A stretch of 64,000 nt of DNA from Phallusia mammillata. Its lineage: Eukaryota; Chordata; Ascidiacea; Phlebobranchia; Ascidiidae. The stretch is taken from contig QLIY01000135.1 in NCBI GenBank assembly GCA_003260075.1, positions 62,001-126,000 on the forward strand, given 5' to 3'. Numbering within the stretch: position 1 is the stretch's first letter; every line of letters begins with the position of its first letter. Made by a program: the position numbers and the translations under genes. The notes below the pieces were generated by a model, which was given only the letters and a program-made list of their open reading frames with translations, had not been told where the DNA came from and ran no database searches. Below, in pieces: positions 1-14,600 of the stretch.

Positions 1-1465
1 CTTTCAACGGCCAAAATGTCCCCTAAATGTCCATAAACGCACCATTAATCCATTACTACTTATAGTTAAATCTAATGAGCAAAATAACGGCCGAAATAGA
101 CGTAAAAAGCGACATTCTTTATTATTCAAACGTTTCGGCAAATGCTCATGCCTTCATCAATTTAAAAACAAATTCTTGCTTGCATATACCCAGGGTAGGG
201 ACTTTTGCAGCACAATAAACGCGTTTAGAAGTTCACATAAGCATTATGGCGTGTTAGTCCTACAGACCAGGTGGTCGATCGTCTGCTTTCGACTGGTTGA
301 TCGCACTATTTCTCCACTATTAATCAAAAGCTTATTAATTAAAAAAACAAAACAAAAATATAAAACAGCACTTCTGACATATAGACGCAACGCACAAATA
401 TGCAATGAGACAATAATTATTTAAATGTCACTTTCTTTGTTTCGTAACAATTGCTGTTTTGACACGTCATTATGTCGTAACAACTACAATGTTTGTCGTC
501 ACAACTTGGGTGTTTGCAAAGCGGTTGTAATTGATTGGGGAGATTTAAAAGTTCCTTTTGGCTATTTTAATGAAAAATATGTACATATGCGACCAAGAAC
601 TAGGTGAAGCTTGACAATCAAACTCATGGCTATAAATATGTGGTACTTGTCAATCAAATCTCATGCTGAAATTTGCGTTATTGCTTTATGTTAGTGGCAG
701 CCTAAATTACTACAGATCAGTCGATCATGTACAATTGAGAAAATTTTCGTCGATCTTAACGTTTAACAAGTTGGCCACCCCTGCTATAGACGGAAGACCA
801 AGCGAAATCCTTTTACATTGTATGATTTCCTGCCTAGGATGTTGCCTGAGAACAGGACAAGGTTCTTGCTGCAATATTGGTCACAAACACAGCCCACGAT
901 AGGAAGCGATGACGTAAGGAAGTAATGACGTTTCGGAGCCATTCTTATAGCTTTGATTGACATCTACATGGTGCAAGTCGTGTTTAGTGCTGAATTTCCT
1001 AACCTGACCTTTTCGCTTAATGATAAAGTTGCTCTTGAAAGTTGACGGAGAGGTTTGGGGTTCAAATACCGGGAAATCAATACTGAAAGTTGCATGCTTA
1101 TTTTTTAAAGCTAAAATAAGCATCTTTTGAGGCACTTTTTTGCGTCTCCGTAAACAAATGACAGTGAATTAATCCAGTGGTCCCCAACCTTTTTTCGAAT
1201 TCCTGCCTTAACAATTCAAAACATTTTTTCCTTCCCAATAGACTACATAGTAGACGCTAATCCATACAAGAATCATTTAAAATTAGGTATTTTATTAACT
1301 TTACAGGTTATATTTTCAGAGCTTAAGTGTCTATTTCCAAACCACATTATGCTGGGTTTTGGTGGTACTCAGCGATAGAAAAGTCGTCAGGTGGTACGCG
1401 ATCAGTATAAGGTTGAGAACTACTGATTTTTTTCTGTTAAAAAGGAACAAAATAATTTTTCTTAC
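1..1465. other. Left-edge intron of the TRPC-like gene with one hAT-like MITE
   Basis: No exon of the channel or of another gene is recognisable here. A block from about 1177 (CAGTGGTCCCCAACC) to 1426 (GGTTGAGAACTACTG) has inverted ends of the hAT-MITE type seen across this window. The open frames in 176-900 have no codon bias or splice context that I can defend. Confidence 0.4.
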
Positions 1466-2694
1466 CCCGTCTGATCCTTCAAGCACATCGTACTGCATTA
1501 AGATGGTGTTTGCAAGCAGCATAATGATGAACACGATCTCAGAGACGACCCAGCACCAGAATTTCACTGTTGGATTTCCCATAACTCTCCCTACAGCTGA
1601 TTGTGGGGCAAGAATGAGGCCAAGACTCAGAAAAGGAAAGAGCAAACCCAGAAAAAGCTGCGAGACACAAATAAGTCAATTTTTAGCGTTTTAACAGAAA
1701 TAAAAACGCGTTGGTAAAAACAAAATCTTTTTACATGTAAAATATGTGAAGTAAAGAGTGGGGCCTAAAAACTGTAAAGGCAAAATTTTAACATTTTTGC
1801 TTTTCAAAAAGAATTAAAACGCTTTTTTAAAACAAAATCAGTAAGTTTTATGCAAAATATTAACAATTAACGAAAGCAAAAGTAAGGACCCTATAAAAAC
1901 ATTTTTGATGTTTTTAACAAAATACAACGCTTTTTGAAAACTACATTACTTAGTATTTAACCTTAAGAGAATATTTTTTTTAGGTAAAATTCGTATTTAA
2001 CCAAAAGGGAATATTTTTTTAACGTGATAAAAGAGGGCCCGTAGAGTGCTGTAGGATTCAAGAGGCAAATGTTTCGTTAAAATCTCGTTTGTGAAAATAC
2101 ATTCTGCATCACCAAAGTGCCAAAACCATATCGAAACCATATCTATATATAGTGTGTGCAAGACCTAACGGTTTAAGGTTGATAATTAATTGATTAACTA
2201 GTCGGTGGTACATTCTAAATCAATGATGCACTACTTCCTGACAGCATCATATCTTAATTAGCCTATGAAAATTTTTGTTATTGTTATTAATTTAGCAATA
2301 CCAATCGAATGGCTGCTTGTGACTGTTAAATGTAGCTTCAATGCATAAAAGAAAAAATAACTGATGGCACATATATATTACGTGCTTTCTGTGCTTTGCT
2401 GTAAAACGATTTAAAATTCAACGTATTTTAACTATTATGCTATATTTTACACAAATTTGTTCATAGCAAGTTTAGAAAATTCCTAAAATCAAACACTAAT
2501 ATGTTTGTCAAGGCAAATTTTCCTAAAAAACTAATTCATTTGGAAAATATTTTTTTATTCCTTTTTTCATTTACCTGTGTAACTGTTGCCTTGATGCCTT
2601 TTAAGCGACGGAACAACTTCCCTTTCTGAATGTAGATTAGAGCCAGTTGTGAATTGTCAGAAGTTACGAAATCCTTCATTTCAAATTTCACCGC
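1466..2694 (-). CDS. TRPC-like gene, exons 9-10 (pre-S1 and first membrane segments)
   Basis: Exon 9 (2694-2575) encodes AVKFEMKDFV..DNSQLALIY, equivalent to the A.KY.QKEFV...CQQLL segment of TRPC channels. Exon 10 (1657-1466) encodes LFLGLLFPFLSLGLILAPQS and then a second hydrophobic stretch, FWCWVVSEIVFIIMLLANTI. This matches the pre-S1/S1 region where vertebrate TRPCs have GLLFP.FS..YLIAPKS. Exon 10 ends with a clear GTAAGA donor. No later channel exon is visible between 1465 and 1. Confidence 0.85.
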
Positions 2695-5600
2695 CTACGA
2701 AAAAATATTGTGTTAGGCAGTTTTCGATAAATGTAGCATCAATAAAAGTATATCTACAAGGCTAACTGTGTTCAAAAATATCAAGAAAATAAGTTTTATT
2801 GCTAATTTAACAAAGCTGATAGTTAAACGTTGGCAACGAAACGTCTAGCCTTTTCAAACTGTAAAAATCCAATGGAATTTGTTTTTATATTTAATCCACT
2901 TGTAATCTGCAGACAGTGCACACTGTTTTGACCTATAAGGTCTCATCAGTGCATTCCTCTGTGGTTTATGCCTAGTTGTGGCACCAAACAGAATAGGTAA
3001 AGCATGGTTTTTTAGCCTGTTACTTCCAACAAACTGGAATGCCGTTGAATGCCTATACACTGGTCTATCTCTCATCACGAGCTGCACTGATGAGACCTTA
3101 TAGGTCGAAACAGTGTGCACTGTCTGCAACATACTTATCATTTATTGGCTTGATGCTTTTTACGAATAGACTTGTAAGTATAGTATTCCGTAAGTTTTAA
3201 CAATCGTTCTGTTTTATAGTTTGCCGTTACGTAGAAATCGCATTAAGTGGACGCTATTTGGTTGGCGCAGTAACCTTGTATTTGACTTGTGTCTTTATCC
3301 TGTCTTGTCCTTATAGCTCAATAAAAAAGTGGGAGCGATTACATCAACCAAGTGAAGGCTGGTAAGAAGAAGTACATTAAAGTAGTCAACTTTTCAAATC
3401 AAAAATACCCCATAAGTATCCCATAAGAGGTTGACTTATCGAGAGCGGACATAGCATATTTCATTTAACTGAGAATGGAAAGCATTTTCCAAGTTACGAA
3501 ATCTGTCAATGAATTCAATGGAATATATATATTTCGCCTAATGGCATCATCAGTTCCTTATTCAAATAGAATCATAAGGAACTTTTGAATAAGGAACTGA
3601 TGATGCCATTAGGCGAAATATATATATTCCATTGAATTCATTGACAGATTTCGTAACTTGGAAAATGCTTTCCATTCTCAGTTATACAATTAAATAAACG
3701 GTGATCGTCGATGACCATGTTGCCTGTTGAAGGGTTAGATACTGTTCAGTTCAAATACTCTCATATTTCATTTAAATATACTTTCACTCGTTAAGTCCCT
3801 TATGATACGAACAACATCAAACAAACAAAATTTACAACCTTTTCTATAGGTTTGAGATAGTGCTTTGATTTTTGTCTTCTTTCACTTGTCACGTGGTCGT
3901 CCTCATTCAAATCTTCCGAATCCGAATCCTGGACATCATCATCTAGATCGTACTGCATCAAATCAGCCAGTTCACTTGCTGAACGAACTTCCTGTAAAAT
4001 TTTGTTATTAAAGTTTAAAGTGATTAAAACAAGAAATAAAACAAAGAATACATTTTTCATAAATCTAAATCTAAACAGTAATTTGGCTTGATAAATTTCT
4101 TGTTTATTCCATTATCTAAGCAAAGCGTGCTTCAAAAGCCTTGTCCACAAAATAGGAAAACCTAGGGGTAAAAGAGAAGTTATACGTTTCAGTTTATTTA
4201 ACTTTACCTAAAACAATACCCAATGTATCACATAAGTGCATACAATGGACGGTAAATCCGGATCTTCGCCTAATTCGGACAAAATCTAAGTACAAATAAT
4301 TTGTAACGTGGTAAGGCTTTAACTAATCGACATCGGTTAATCAGGATCTTCGCCTAATTCGGACAAATTTTTGGTCCAAACGGGTCCGGATTAACCGAGG
4401 CTTATTGTATTTGTCACTCACATTGCCAAAAAATGTTTTTAGTCTGTATTTTTTGTTACCTGGAGCAGTTGAAGGGCAAATGTCTCACAACCATCAGCCA
4501 TGCTGCAATATGCTTCTTCCACCTCTCGTTCCCTCTGTGCAAGCTGGTGCAGTTCGTTGAATAAATCCATAGAGGCGTTAAGCGGGTCCCACGACATGCC
4601 CTTTTCACTGGGAAACAACACACCGTCACAATAGGACAAACTTTTTTTTGTATATTACGGTCATTGGGGAGCAATGTGGTAATACCGGCGGCCCTTGACA
4701 CTATTCGACAAGGTTTTTTCGGTGTTTTTTTTCTTGTCGAACCCCACCCTCTTTCCCTAACACTGGTTTTTAGGGCCCCTCGACTACCTCCACCAACGTT
4801 AACCTCAGTTACATAACGACTTACAATAGCTACAACGCTTTCAGTTATGACCCACCAATTGCCCCTTTCTCTATTTTGCGCAGATAACGTTTTAACGCTG
4901 CGCAGCTATTTCCGGATTGGTGATTGTTTTAGTGCTATTATCTCGCTATGTTTTCTTTCACCAAGCAAAATTAAACTTAACTCAACTCAATACTCAATAC
5001 TTAAGACATGTACAATGTCGGGGCATTGTGTAACTGTGTGCCGAAGAGTTACTATCTTTTAAAATTCAAAAACGTTTTGAAACAGGTATGCAAAACAGGC
5101 CGACAAACTCTATAAACCAGGGGCCACCAACGTACGGCTTTTTGGGATTATTTTTGTTATTTATTTTTTAGGAAAATATCTATTTATCCAACCCAAACGC
5201 CAGTTTGACTTCGTACGAAAGACAAAGTTAGAAAAAGGCAAAATCCTGTTGAGAAAAACGTTTTATGTGGAATCCCTGACTTATTCAAATATCTCTAAGC
5301 TGGCTAAAATTACCTGTTCTTCCTGTCAATTAGATGGGTAGAGAAACCGCCAATTTTGGAAAAAGTGCTTTGCCGCATAACGCGTCGTTTTGAACGACGT
5401 GTGACGTCATAATGACGTCATTAAAGATTTCCCCCCAAAAAATTGTTGGACCCCCCCCTTTAAAAATTTCTGGATACGCCCCTGGTTACAAATAATTAAC
5501 AGCCAACAATGTATTGATGGGGTGACATATAATTGAAACAAGCGTTCTGTTTTTAACCAATGTTACATATTTAAGTGGATTTCCTGTTCAGCAAGGCTGT

Positions 5601-8600
5601 TTACCATTGACATGTGTTAACATCCTAAAGAGCACATGGTACTGAAACGCAGTTTTTTGCATGTCTAGTGTATTTCACTTGACTGGGTTTAATAGAATGT
5701 TTTTGTTTTTTTCATTAGACTACTGACATTTGCTTTAGAAGGTTTTAAATTTCCAAATCATTCCATTAAACCCAGTCATTTGTTCCAAAAAAACTGTAGC
5801 CCCAAATAAAATGTCCTATTGAGAACTTTTTAGTCTGCAAGGGGTGTCTTACCAAATCAAACCGGTTTTTCTGACATTTTCATGCAATAAGGCAAGAGCT
5901 AGTAGATAAATATACTGGCAATGTATACACAGTGATTTGCAGTACGGACATAAAACGTCCATAGGAAATTATACAGAAAAAAGCACACGTGCAATAATTT
6001 ACATCCTAAGAGCAAAATGGGGTTCTTGCATAGGCTTACTTGAACATAAGCAGCATAAACGACGGGCTTGCTCTAGCTTTGTAATGGAGCAATCTTTCCA
6101 TAACTGCGTCCCAAGAGTATGGGTCGAATCCTTCGTCGAGTATAAACTCGTTTTCGCTGAACGTAAGCCGATGTGAGTACCTTAAAGAAGTAACAGGTTA
6201 AGAAAAGGATTAAAGTTTATGTACAGCGTATAACTGCTAGAGAACTTAATACGCCTTCATAGGGCTCGGCGTACTGTGATTTATACATGAGCGTGCCGTG
6301 ATCGCTGGCCTGCACGAACGCTTCAGGGCTGATCCCAGTTATAAATTTATGTTCATCTTAACTACCAAAGAGCTTGTGTGTAGCGGATACAATCTAGTGT
6401 CATCGTTACAACAATCGCTTTTAATATCAACTACATTCCTACATTTAGTGCAATTATTGTAACAACGCAATATATAATGCCCGGTGGTTTAGTAGGTTAA
6501 AAATTCCAAATGCGTCATGCACTGTCAACACACCGTCACAATGTAATTATTGAAAATAAGACAAAATCAGACTGGAATCAAAAACAAGGAGATTTCTTAG
6601 AAAATAAGGACAATTAATTTTTCTAAGACATAGCCCTTCGAAATAAGGACAAATCTTAGAAATAAGGACGGTATGGCACAGGGGCGGGCAACATACGGCC
6701 CGCGGGCCGGATCCCCACGACATGCCCTTTTCACTGGGAAACAACACACCGTCCTTATNNNNNNNNNNNNNNNNNNNNNNNNNNNNNNNNNNNNNNNGCA
6801 CCATACGTCCATTGTTACGACATAACTGCCAACCTTGTGGGTGGCCTGATTTCTCGGTTTTCTTTCTTTCCACACGTGTAGCCTAGTTAGTGTTTCAGCA
6901 GTATCTAAGTCTGTGGTGTATGCATTAAATTTGCTGTGGTGAATAATTTTATGTTATATCAGTTAGATTGTTTGGACTGTATTGTAATTGTGACGTTCTT
7001 GATTGTATTTGGTTTAGTTTAGGTGGTCAAGAATCCGTTTTAAATCACTGGATAAATACGCGATTAATGTGTCGATTCAGGAATCCGGCCCGCCAAGTAC
7101 TTCGTTTTCCCATATCAGGCCCGCCGACTGGAGAAGTTGCCCGCCCCTGGATGGCATCTCGAAAGCTATTTCCATTTTGGGTAATTTCTTGTTTTTGTGC
7201 CGATGCACACGGCTTGCTTTGTACTCTTAACACCAAACAATGCCCTTAATTTTGCAAATCATCATCTGTCATGTGACCTGTGACGTCAGAATTCTCTGTG
7301 TGTGGAAACAAATGCGGCTTGAGCGAATATTTGCAAAGAGTCAGATTACCAGTTAAACACTAAGATCTGGTTTCAACTGGCTGTGAACTTTTGCATTGAA
7401 CCGATACCGAATGGCTTGAAAGCACTTAAAGCTTTGGAGTTTGCATCTGTTCTCGCACGTACACTGAAGTACACAGTTAATATGCTAAGCAAGGGCGCCT
7501 AGGAAAAATAGTATTGCGTGCTTTAAAGCATTTAAATATAGCTTTTTACCGACAGTCACTGTAAAATGGTTTCTTTAGTCAAGTAGAAAACTAATCACTG
7601 ATTAGTTTAGTAATTAGCAATCAGTAAAATACTGAAATCCTTGGTTAATCCGGATATGTTTGGGTGAAAAAAATTGCTCAGATTAGGCGAAGATCCGGAT
7701 TAACCGATGTCATTAGTTCAAGCCTTTCCACAATACTAATCATTTGTACCTCAAGTTTTGTCCGAATTAAGATCTGGACCTGTTTAAACCGAGGTTTTTC
7801 AACAATAAACTAAAGTTCACAAACAATATGTAGACACAACACAGTTACTCCTGCAGTATTTAAGGCCCCTCGACTGGTTCCTTTATAACGTCCCACAGTC
7901 GTGTTTACCCACAATGCGCCAACGGTAACTTGTGATCCCCAGTTACATAACGTTTCATAACACGGTCTAGCTGCGGCACCTTCAACCATTATTCACCAAT
8001 TGTGCCCATCACGCTTTTTCGCTCTATAAGGTTTTTAACGTTGCGCAGCTATTTCCGGCTTGGTGATTGGTCTAGCACAGTTGTAGCACGACTAGGGATG
8101 GGCCGAGCGGAGCCTGAACCCGAGTACTAGGTACCGAGCGTCGCTGTTTCTGATGCTCGGTGCTCGGCTGAGTAGTTTCACAAACTGACCTGAGCATTAA
8201 GTTTGCATAATCATGCCGCGCTAACATACCAAACTAGTGATCGAAAGGATATCCAAAAACAAAAATAACCGTTTTTTAATGCGTTAAATAGTGGAAAAAA
8301 CGTGCACTTCTGGGGTCTGAACAGCCTAATACACCACTGGTGACATAAAGGACCTTGGAAAGCTACAAAACCAGCGTGAAATTGGGAATGTTTGTGACGT
8401 CACAATGCACCGAGACTGCTCTACCGAGTTCGACCAAACCAAACAGAACATTTGCAGTTTTGGCTCATACCTAGGGAAATCAACTCAGCTCAACTAAGTT
8501 ATCAGAGCAAATTTACTCACTTGTATAGCAGCGCTAGTATCTTGTAGTTGTTTTTGTGAGCCGCCATCATAAACGGAGTTAGACCAGGTTCAAAAGGTGA

Positions 8601-11600
8601 AGTGGTGCCCGGCATAACTTGTATTGAAGTCTGTGGATCCTTTTCAAGCAGAAGTTCAATCGTTTCAATGTATTCGCTCTGGATTGCATAGAACAAAGCG
8701 TCGCCCATTGCAACACCCTCTGTAAGATATAAACAAATTTATTCAGTGGACTCGACCTTTTTTCTTGTTTAACCAAAGGCAGATGGAATAAAGATGAACA
8801 TAAATTCATAACTGGGTTCAGCCCTGGTGTGTCTATGTACACCAGCGATCACGGCACACTCATTTATAAATCACAGTATGTCATTCCCTATGCAGGCGTT
8901 ACACCGAATCAGCCCTTCACCGAGCGTTCCTATATGGCAATGCGTAGGCTGGAAAAATCTAGCTTACGGTGGCAGGTGGTTTTCGCGAAAGGCAGGTTTA
9001 GAAGATAAAAAATCATTCTTACGTTTTTTCAAAAAACATTATTTCAATAGACACTTAAGCTCTGGAAATATAACCTGTGAAGTTGATAAAAGACAATTTT
9101 TTACCGATCTTTGTATGGTTTAGTATGTTGTATATACATCTACTATGTTGTATATTAGATAGGAATAAAAATGTTTTGTATTGTTAAGGGAAGAATTCGT
9201 CGAAAAAGGTAGAAACCACTGCGTTACGTGTTAAAGCCTGCGACATTTGTTATTTGCAAAAAAGCACCATTTGCAATTTGGTACAGTTATATAAAACGAA
9301 ACACAATAAAACATAATGCGGTGCAATGGGACATCCTGTTACAATGTAAACTTACCGACTTCGTTAACGATGAATTTCACAACATCAACATGGTTGTTAA
9401 TTGTGGCTAAACTGAGGGCAGTTCTGTCTAGCGAATCCACGCAATTTACGTCCAAATGGAAAAGATAGTAGCCCTGTTCCACAAAAAGGTTACGGAGGCC
9501 TTCAATGTCACCGTCGGCCGAAAAGTGGAGGAAGTCAAGTTCATGAGAGTTCAGTTCGCCTAGGGAAATATTTTGTTACATTTTCAAGTTTTGTTAATTC
9601 TATTCGAATAAGAAAATGGCGACTATTGTTACCCTGAAATCAATATATATAATGTACACCACGTTATCGCAGCTGTAATATACATTCTCAAGCTTAAACT
9701 TGTAGTATTTTCAAGGGGGCACAAACGAGGGAAAATTGTGTAAATTGTACAGTTAAGAAAATTGAAAAAACACCAGTGATCTTATTTAGTAGCATTCAAA
9801 AATGATATTTGACTTTTATAGTGTCATTTAAGAACAATGCCCAGTAAACCTCGGTAAAATCGGATTCGGTTAATCTAGATCTTCGCCTAGCTCGGACAAA
9901 ACTTGAGGTACAAATGATTTTAATGTGGTAAGTCTAGAACTAATCGACATCGGTTAATCCACATCTTAGTATCATCCGGACAATTTCTTTGGTCTAAACA
10001 GGTCTAAATTGACCGAGGATTACTGTACCAGAATTTTCTCGAAGTGGCATCAGCCATCCATGCTAGCAAAAGCCCCATGTAACCACAAAACGCCATGTGT
10101 TTTGAATTGCACATCATATGATTTTTCTAAAGTTCATTATAAATGCAGCAACCCCGAGTGATATGGCGATTTCATACGAGTCCTAATGTTAGGAAAAGAC
10201 AAATTATTCATAACTCTATGGTTTTTATTACTAGGCAAATACATTTAAACCTTCAGGAAACAAACGGCCATTGGCATTTACAATTGAAAAGTCAGGGCAG
10301 AATTACAATGCATTGGCTCAGCAAAAACGAAACTGGTTATATGCTAATGAGCCATACCTGACCGTTTTAATATTAATAACTGAACGTTGACGTAATTTCA
10401 AGATAATTCAACGGAATATTACGTAAAGGTCGTTAACACGGGCAACGTAATAGCACTGACATATATTACAGGTCATTGTATGGTTTGATATAATTAAATG
10501 TATGATTTATACCAACGTAAGTTTAAAGTGATTTTATGAAAAAGTTCAAGGCATAAGTTTACAACTTGGGTTAAATTTACCCCAAGGGGCAGATTTGACA
10601 TGCCTTTGGGTTAAATATAGAAACATATAGGGCAGGGGTGGCCAAACTGCGGCTCTCGAGCCGCATGCGGCTCCTTGAGCCTTCGANGTACGAGAAGTTA
10701 AAATGAAAAAAACACATGTGTGGATTGTCGAACTAAAATAATAAAAAACGTGTGTGAGTTATCAAGTTAAAATACCAAAAGCTCATAAAGTTGCTTCGGG
10801 TGATCCAGGATCATTTTAAATAACTACATAGAAAACGTTTCACCGTTTTCCAGAGCATGATGGCTGTCAAATTCTTACCGTTTGGTGCAGGGGTGGCCAA
10901 ACTGCGGCTCTTGAGCCTTTGATTGCGGCTCTTTAATGTTGCGCATGTATTTCCTCCATCCCCAGCTTTCTGAGTTATTAACTTGATTATAAAACAATGC
11001 ATTCTATCACGTATTAACAATAGACGACTGATTATTTGTAATAACCACTGTACATTCCGAAAACCGAAACGACGTTATTGTACAAAAGTGTGCCTAGCTT
11101 GTGCATTGCAGTTAAATCAATTGTCAGGATTAAGTTGTGAGTTCGGGCTGACATTTTAAAGGCATTTTGCGGGTTATACTAGCAATAACTGCGAAGTTTA
11201 GCAAAAAATGTCGTTAAAAACTCATTGCAAAAAAAGAAAGTATGAACAGAAAAATAGAACTTTTAAAACAGAATGGGACGAGGAGGTTGCATTCACTGAT
11301 AATGGAGGCAAACCTGTGTGTCTTATCTGTCAAGCTTCGCTTAATCATTACAAAACTAGCAACTTGAAACTGCATTACGAAGCTAAACACAAAAACTTTT
11401 CCATTATATTAGCATAATTTCAAACACCTTGCAGCCCAGGTGGAGACTCGCAGTATCACCACACAACAATAATCATTATTTGATAGCGTACACTTCATTG
11501 TAAGTGAATAAATTCGTTTCGGATTTTTTGTGTTGCGGCTCTTTTGAAACTAAGTTTTGTGATATGCGGCTCGTGCATGAAGCAGGTCTGGCCACCCCTG

Positions 11601-14600
11601 ATATAGGGTAACCTAGGGTACATGGGCCACTAAAGGATCTGTTAAAGTACTTTAAAGGGTTCGGATACCAAGACCAATCAGGAAACCCATTTTTATGCAC
11701 ATTTTAAACATTGTTTAGGCTCGTTATAACTTACTTTGTCTAACCGTTATACACCTTGTACACCAAACACTGATTTTATAGATTCCATTTGAATAAAGAA
11801 TGTAAAAAAGATTGTTTACTTATCGATATACATTATTGCAGCATGTCTTCTTAAAGGGATTTTACAACTTTTGTCAAAATTTTAATGGGGCCCGTGAATG
11901 AATAAAATGCTAAGAAACACTGATCAATTGTTTTCTATTTAAATAAGGTTCTGAAATGATAATAATTACTTTTAGATACAGATTATTGTAGCATGTCTTA
12001 TAAAACGATTTTAATACTTTTGACAAAATTTTTGATGGGGACTGAGACCGAAATTTTTAGGAAACACTGATTTAACTTTTTCTATTTGAATAAGGTTCGG
12101 AATGAAATTGATTACTTTTCGATAAAGATTGTTCTAGAATGGCATCTACAATGGAATTTTACAACTAAAAAAAAATATTACAGGGTTCAGTGACCGATTT
12201 TTTTTTGAGACACACTGATTTAATTTTTTCTATTTGAATAAGGTTCTAAAATGAAATTATTTACCGTCATCAATCATACGGGGAGCGATCATTATTCGAT
12301 TGTCCACACTCTCTCCATTTGAATGGTTCGATCTTACTGACCTGCAATGTGAACACATTGAAATTAACGTAACTAGAATATTAAAGCACAAATCACAGTA
12401 CGCCAGGCCCATTGAAGGCGCTATACCGAATCAGCCGGTCACCAAGCATTCACCACCATATGGCAAGGCGTAGGCGAGAAAATCTTTATGTTCATCTTAG
12501 AATATTAAAGGAACTACATCATCATACTGCATTCCAATTACCAAATGACTCTTTTAAAACACGTTTGTACGTGTGTCCTGACGTGGTAGATAGTTAAAAC
12601 GTGTTTCTGTAAATATGTGATTGGAATTATATTGCAAATCTAGTTTTTAGCTTGGAGGGTGTCCATTTTCTAATTTCTAATGACGAATATGCAGACAACT
12701 ACTTTTAAATTAATTTGCACATATTCAGTAGGGAATTAAAATGTAATTAGTTACGTTATATTATTTTGTTTCTTGTTTAGTTGTGTCATAACAATGACAT
12801 TCTATTAAGGTTACGCCCTGTGTAACCTGGGTTTTTTTGAAAATCTGATAATATTGTTTCTAAACTAATCCATGCAAATTACAAAAACGAACATCTCATT
12901 TCATGATTAAGCACTTAACACGAATGAACTACACTTGTTTGTCGCAACCTTGCAGTTGTATTGCTATGCAGGGGGCTTCTGCAGGCGTGTTTGGGGATTT
13001 ATGCATCCTTGCCTATGACACTACATGCTTCAAGTGCCTGTGCAATGTTCTGACTAATGGACCGGACAAATAGAGTGAGTAACAACAATAAAAATCAACA
13101 GGAAACGTTTACCGCTTCACTGGCCCGCAAACAAGCTGCTAAATTATGTCTTGGCCTGCTCTATACACCCGATGCGTAAAAGATTAGGATCCAGAATTAT
13201 AATAGGATTTTTATCATTAAAGTTAAAATTCGCTAGACCTGAAAACTTGGACTTAATGAATTTTGTGATAAATGTACAGGCTTTTGCCTATGATAATGGC
13301 ATGACTGAGTAAAACGTCTAAAACAAAAAAGATCATCTAACAACTTCAGGACAAAATATGTACACGCCTAAAAAGATTTGTTTATGTTAATGGTTTTACT
13401 GACTAAAAAGTTTTAAAACATCACGGATTTTTATATTTTTGCCCCTTCCCAAAAAAATATGGATGTATTTGCTTCTAAAAACTGCCAAACTTCATTCCTA
13501 AGTAAAGAAATTTCTACACACAAAGATTTCCGTTCGTCTGTTAAGTACATTACACAACAAAGTGCTTCTATAAATCGAGTCTTCTTACTTTCCGCGGGGG
13601 TTTCCACGTGACATGACGTCACTGAGGAGTTTTTCGTCACGTGATGTGATGACGTCGTGCTCAGGACGTTTGCGTTTCGGACTTAAACTTCCAGATGTCA
13701 GTAGTGCTGTAAAAAAGAAAAAAAAACGTCATCTTATCATTTTATCACATTCGGGGTATTCGAAATTGCTGTAAGAATATGAAAAACATCACTAAATTGT
13801 TTTTGTTTTCTTGCGTCAATGATTTGTACACTTGTTTTGCTAATTTGTAAAAAATATTTCTGCCAGGTAAGTTGTGTGAAGGAAGCATAGTTGTAAGTTG
13901 GGTCTGGCCTTTGGGCTTAACTTTATGTAATATAAATTAGCTATCTAAGTAGCTAGTATAGCTGGATTTAACCCAACAGCCCGAAAACGTCTTGTTTAGG
14001 CCATTGTTATTATCGTCCTTTTTGTATGTCTTCTCTATTATAGGCATGTCAATCAAACTTTCGGGCCTAAACGGACTTCTCAAAAACGATTCGGTTCGGG
14101 TTCAATCTAATTTCAGACCCGCACACAACTATGACAGGCAAATGCTTTATTAAAATTGTTAAGAGTGTGATTATACTGCTTAGCTCCGTTTATAATCAAG
14201 CTACTTATGACTCTTAGGACACCGAATTTATAAGCGTGCTACAGATAGCCACCTGTGATTATGCATGATCTTATTGTTGCACTGACAACTGCTGTGTTAT
14301 ACACGACGAGAAAGAGCGGCGGTCTTCCTGTGGCAATCCTGTCGCTTGTCACATTTTGTCTAGCATAGGGTATTGGCAAATTATGTTTTTTAAAACAAGG
14401 CCCTAAATAAGCTCAAATGTGATACAAATGCGGCACAAATGATGAAAACAGACAAATAACCTGCTGCTGCCAGGCATAATATCAGCCATTTAGAGCTCTA
14501 CTAGGAATTGTATTTTTGTAACGTCATTTCGCAGTCCTATACAGGTCGCCTTTATCAGAGTAAATAAAAAGATACTGCAATTAAAAGCGAAAATATGGGC

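Larger units (their letters stand above)
6679..7148. mobile_element. hAT-like MITE interrupted by the N gap
   Basis: The left end is CAGGGGCGGGCAACATACGG and the right end, read inverted, is CAGGGGCGGGCAACTTCTCC. Both lead into GGCCCGC-rich subterminal sequence, the pattern of hAT MITEs in this window. The interior is broken by the gap and the 39-bp foreign segment. Confidence 0.6.

Noticed and set aside
2854..3141. 95-codon minus-strand frame
   Set aside because: It spans the MITE at 2909-3127 including both inverted ends, so it is transposon sequence without a conserved product.
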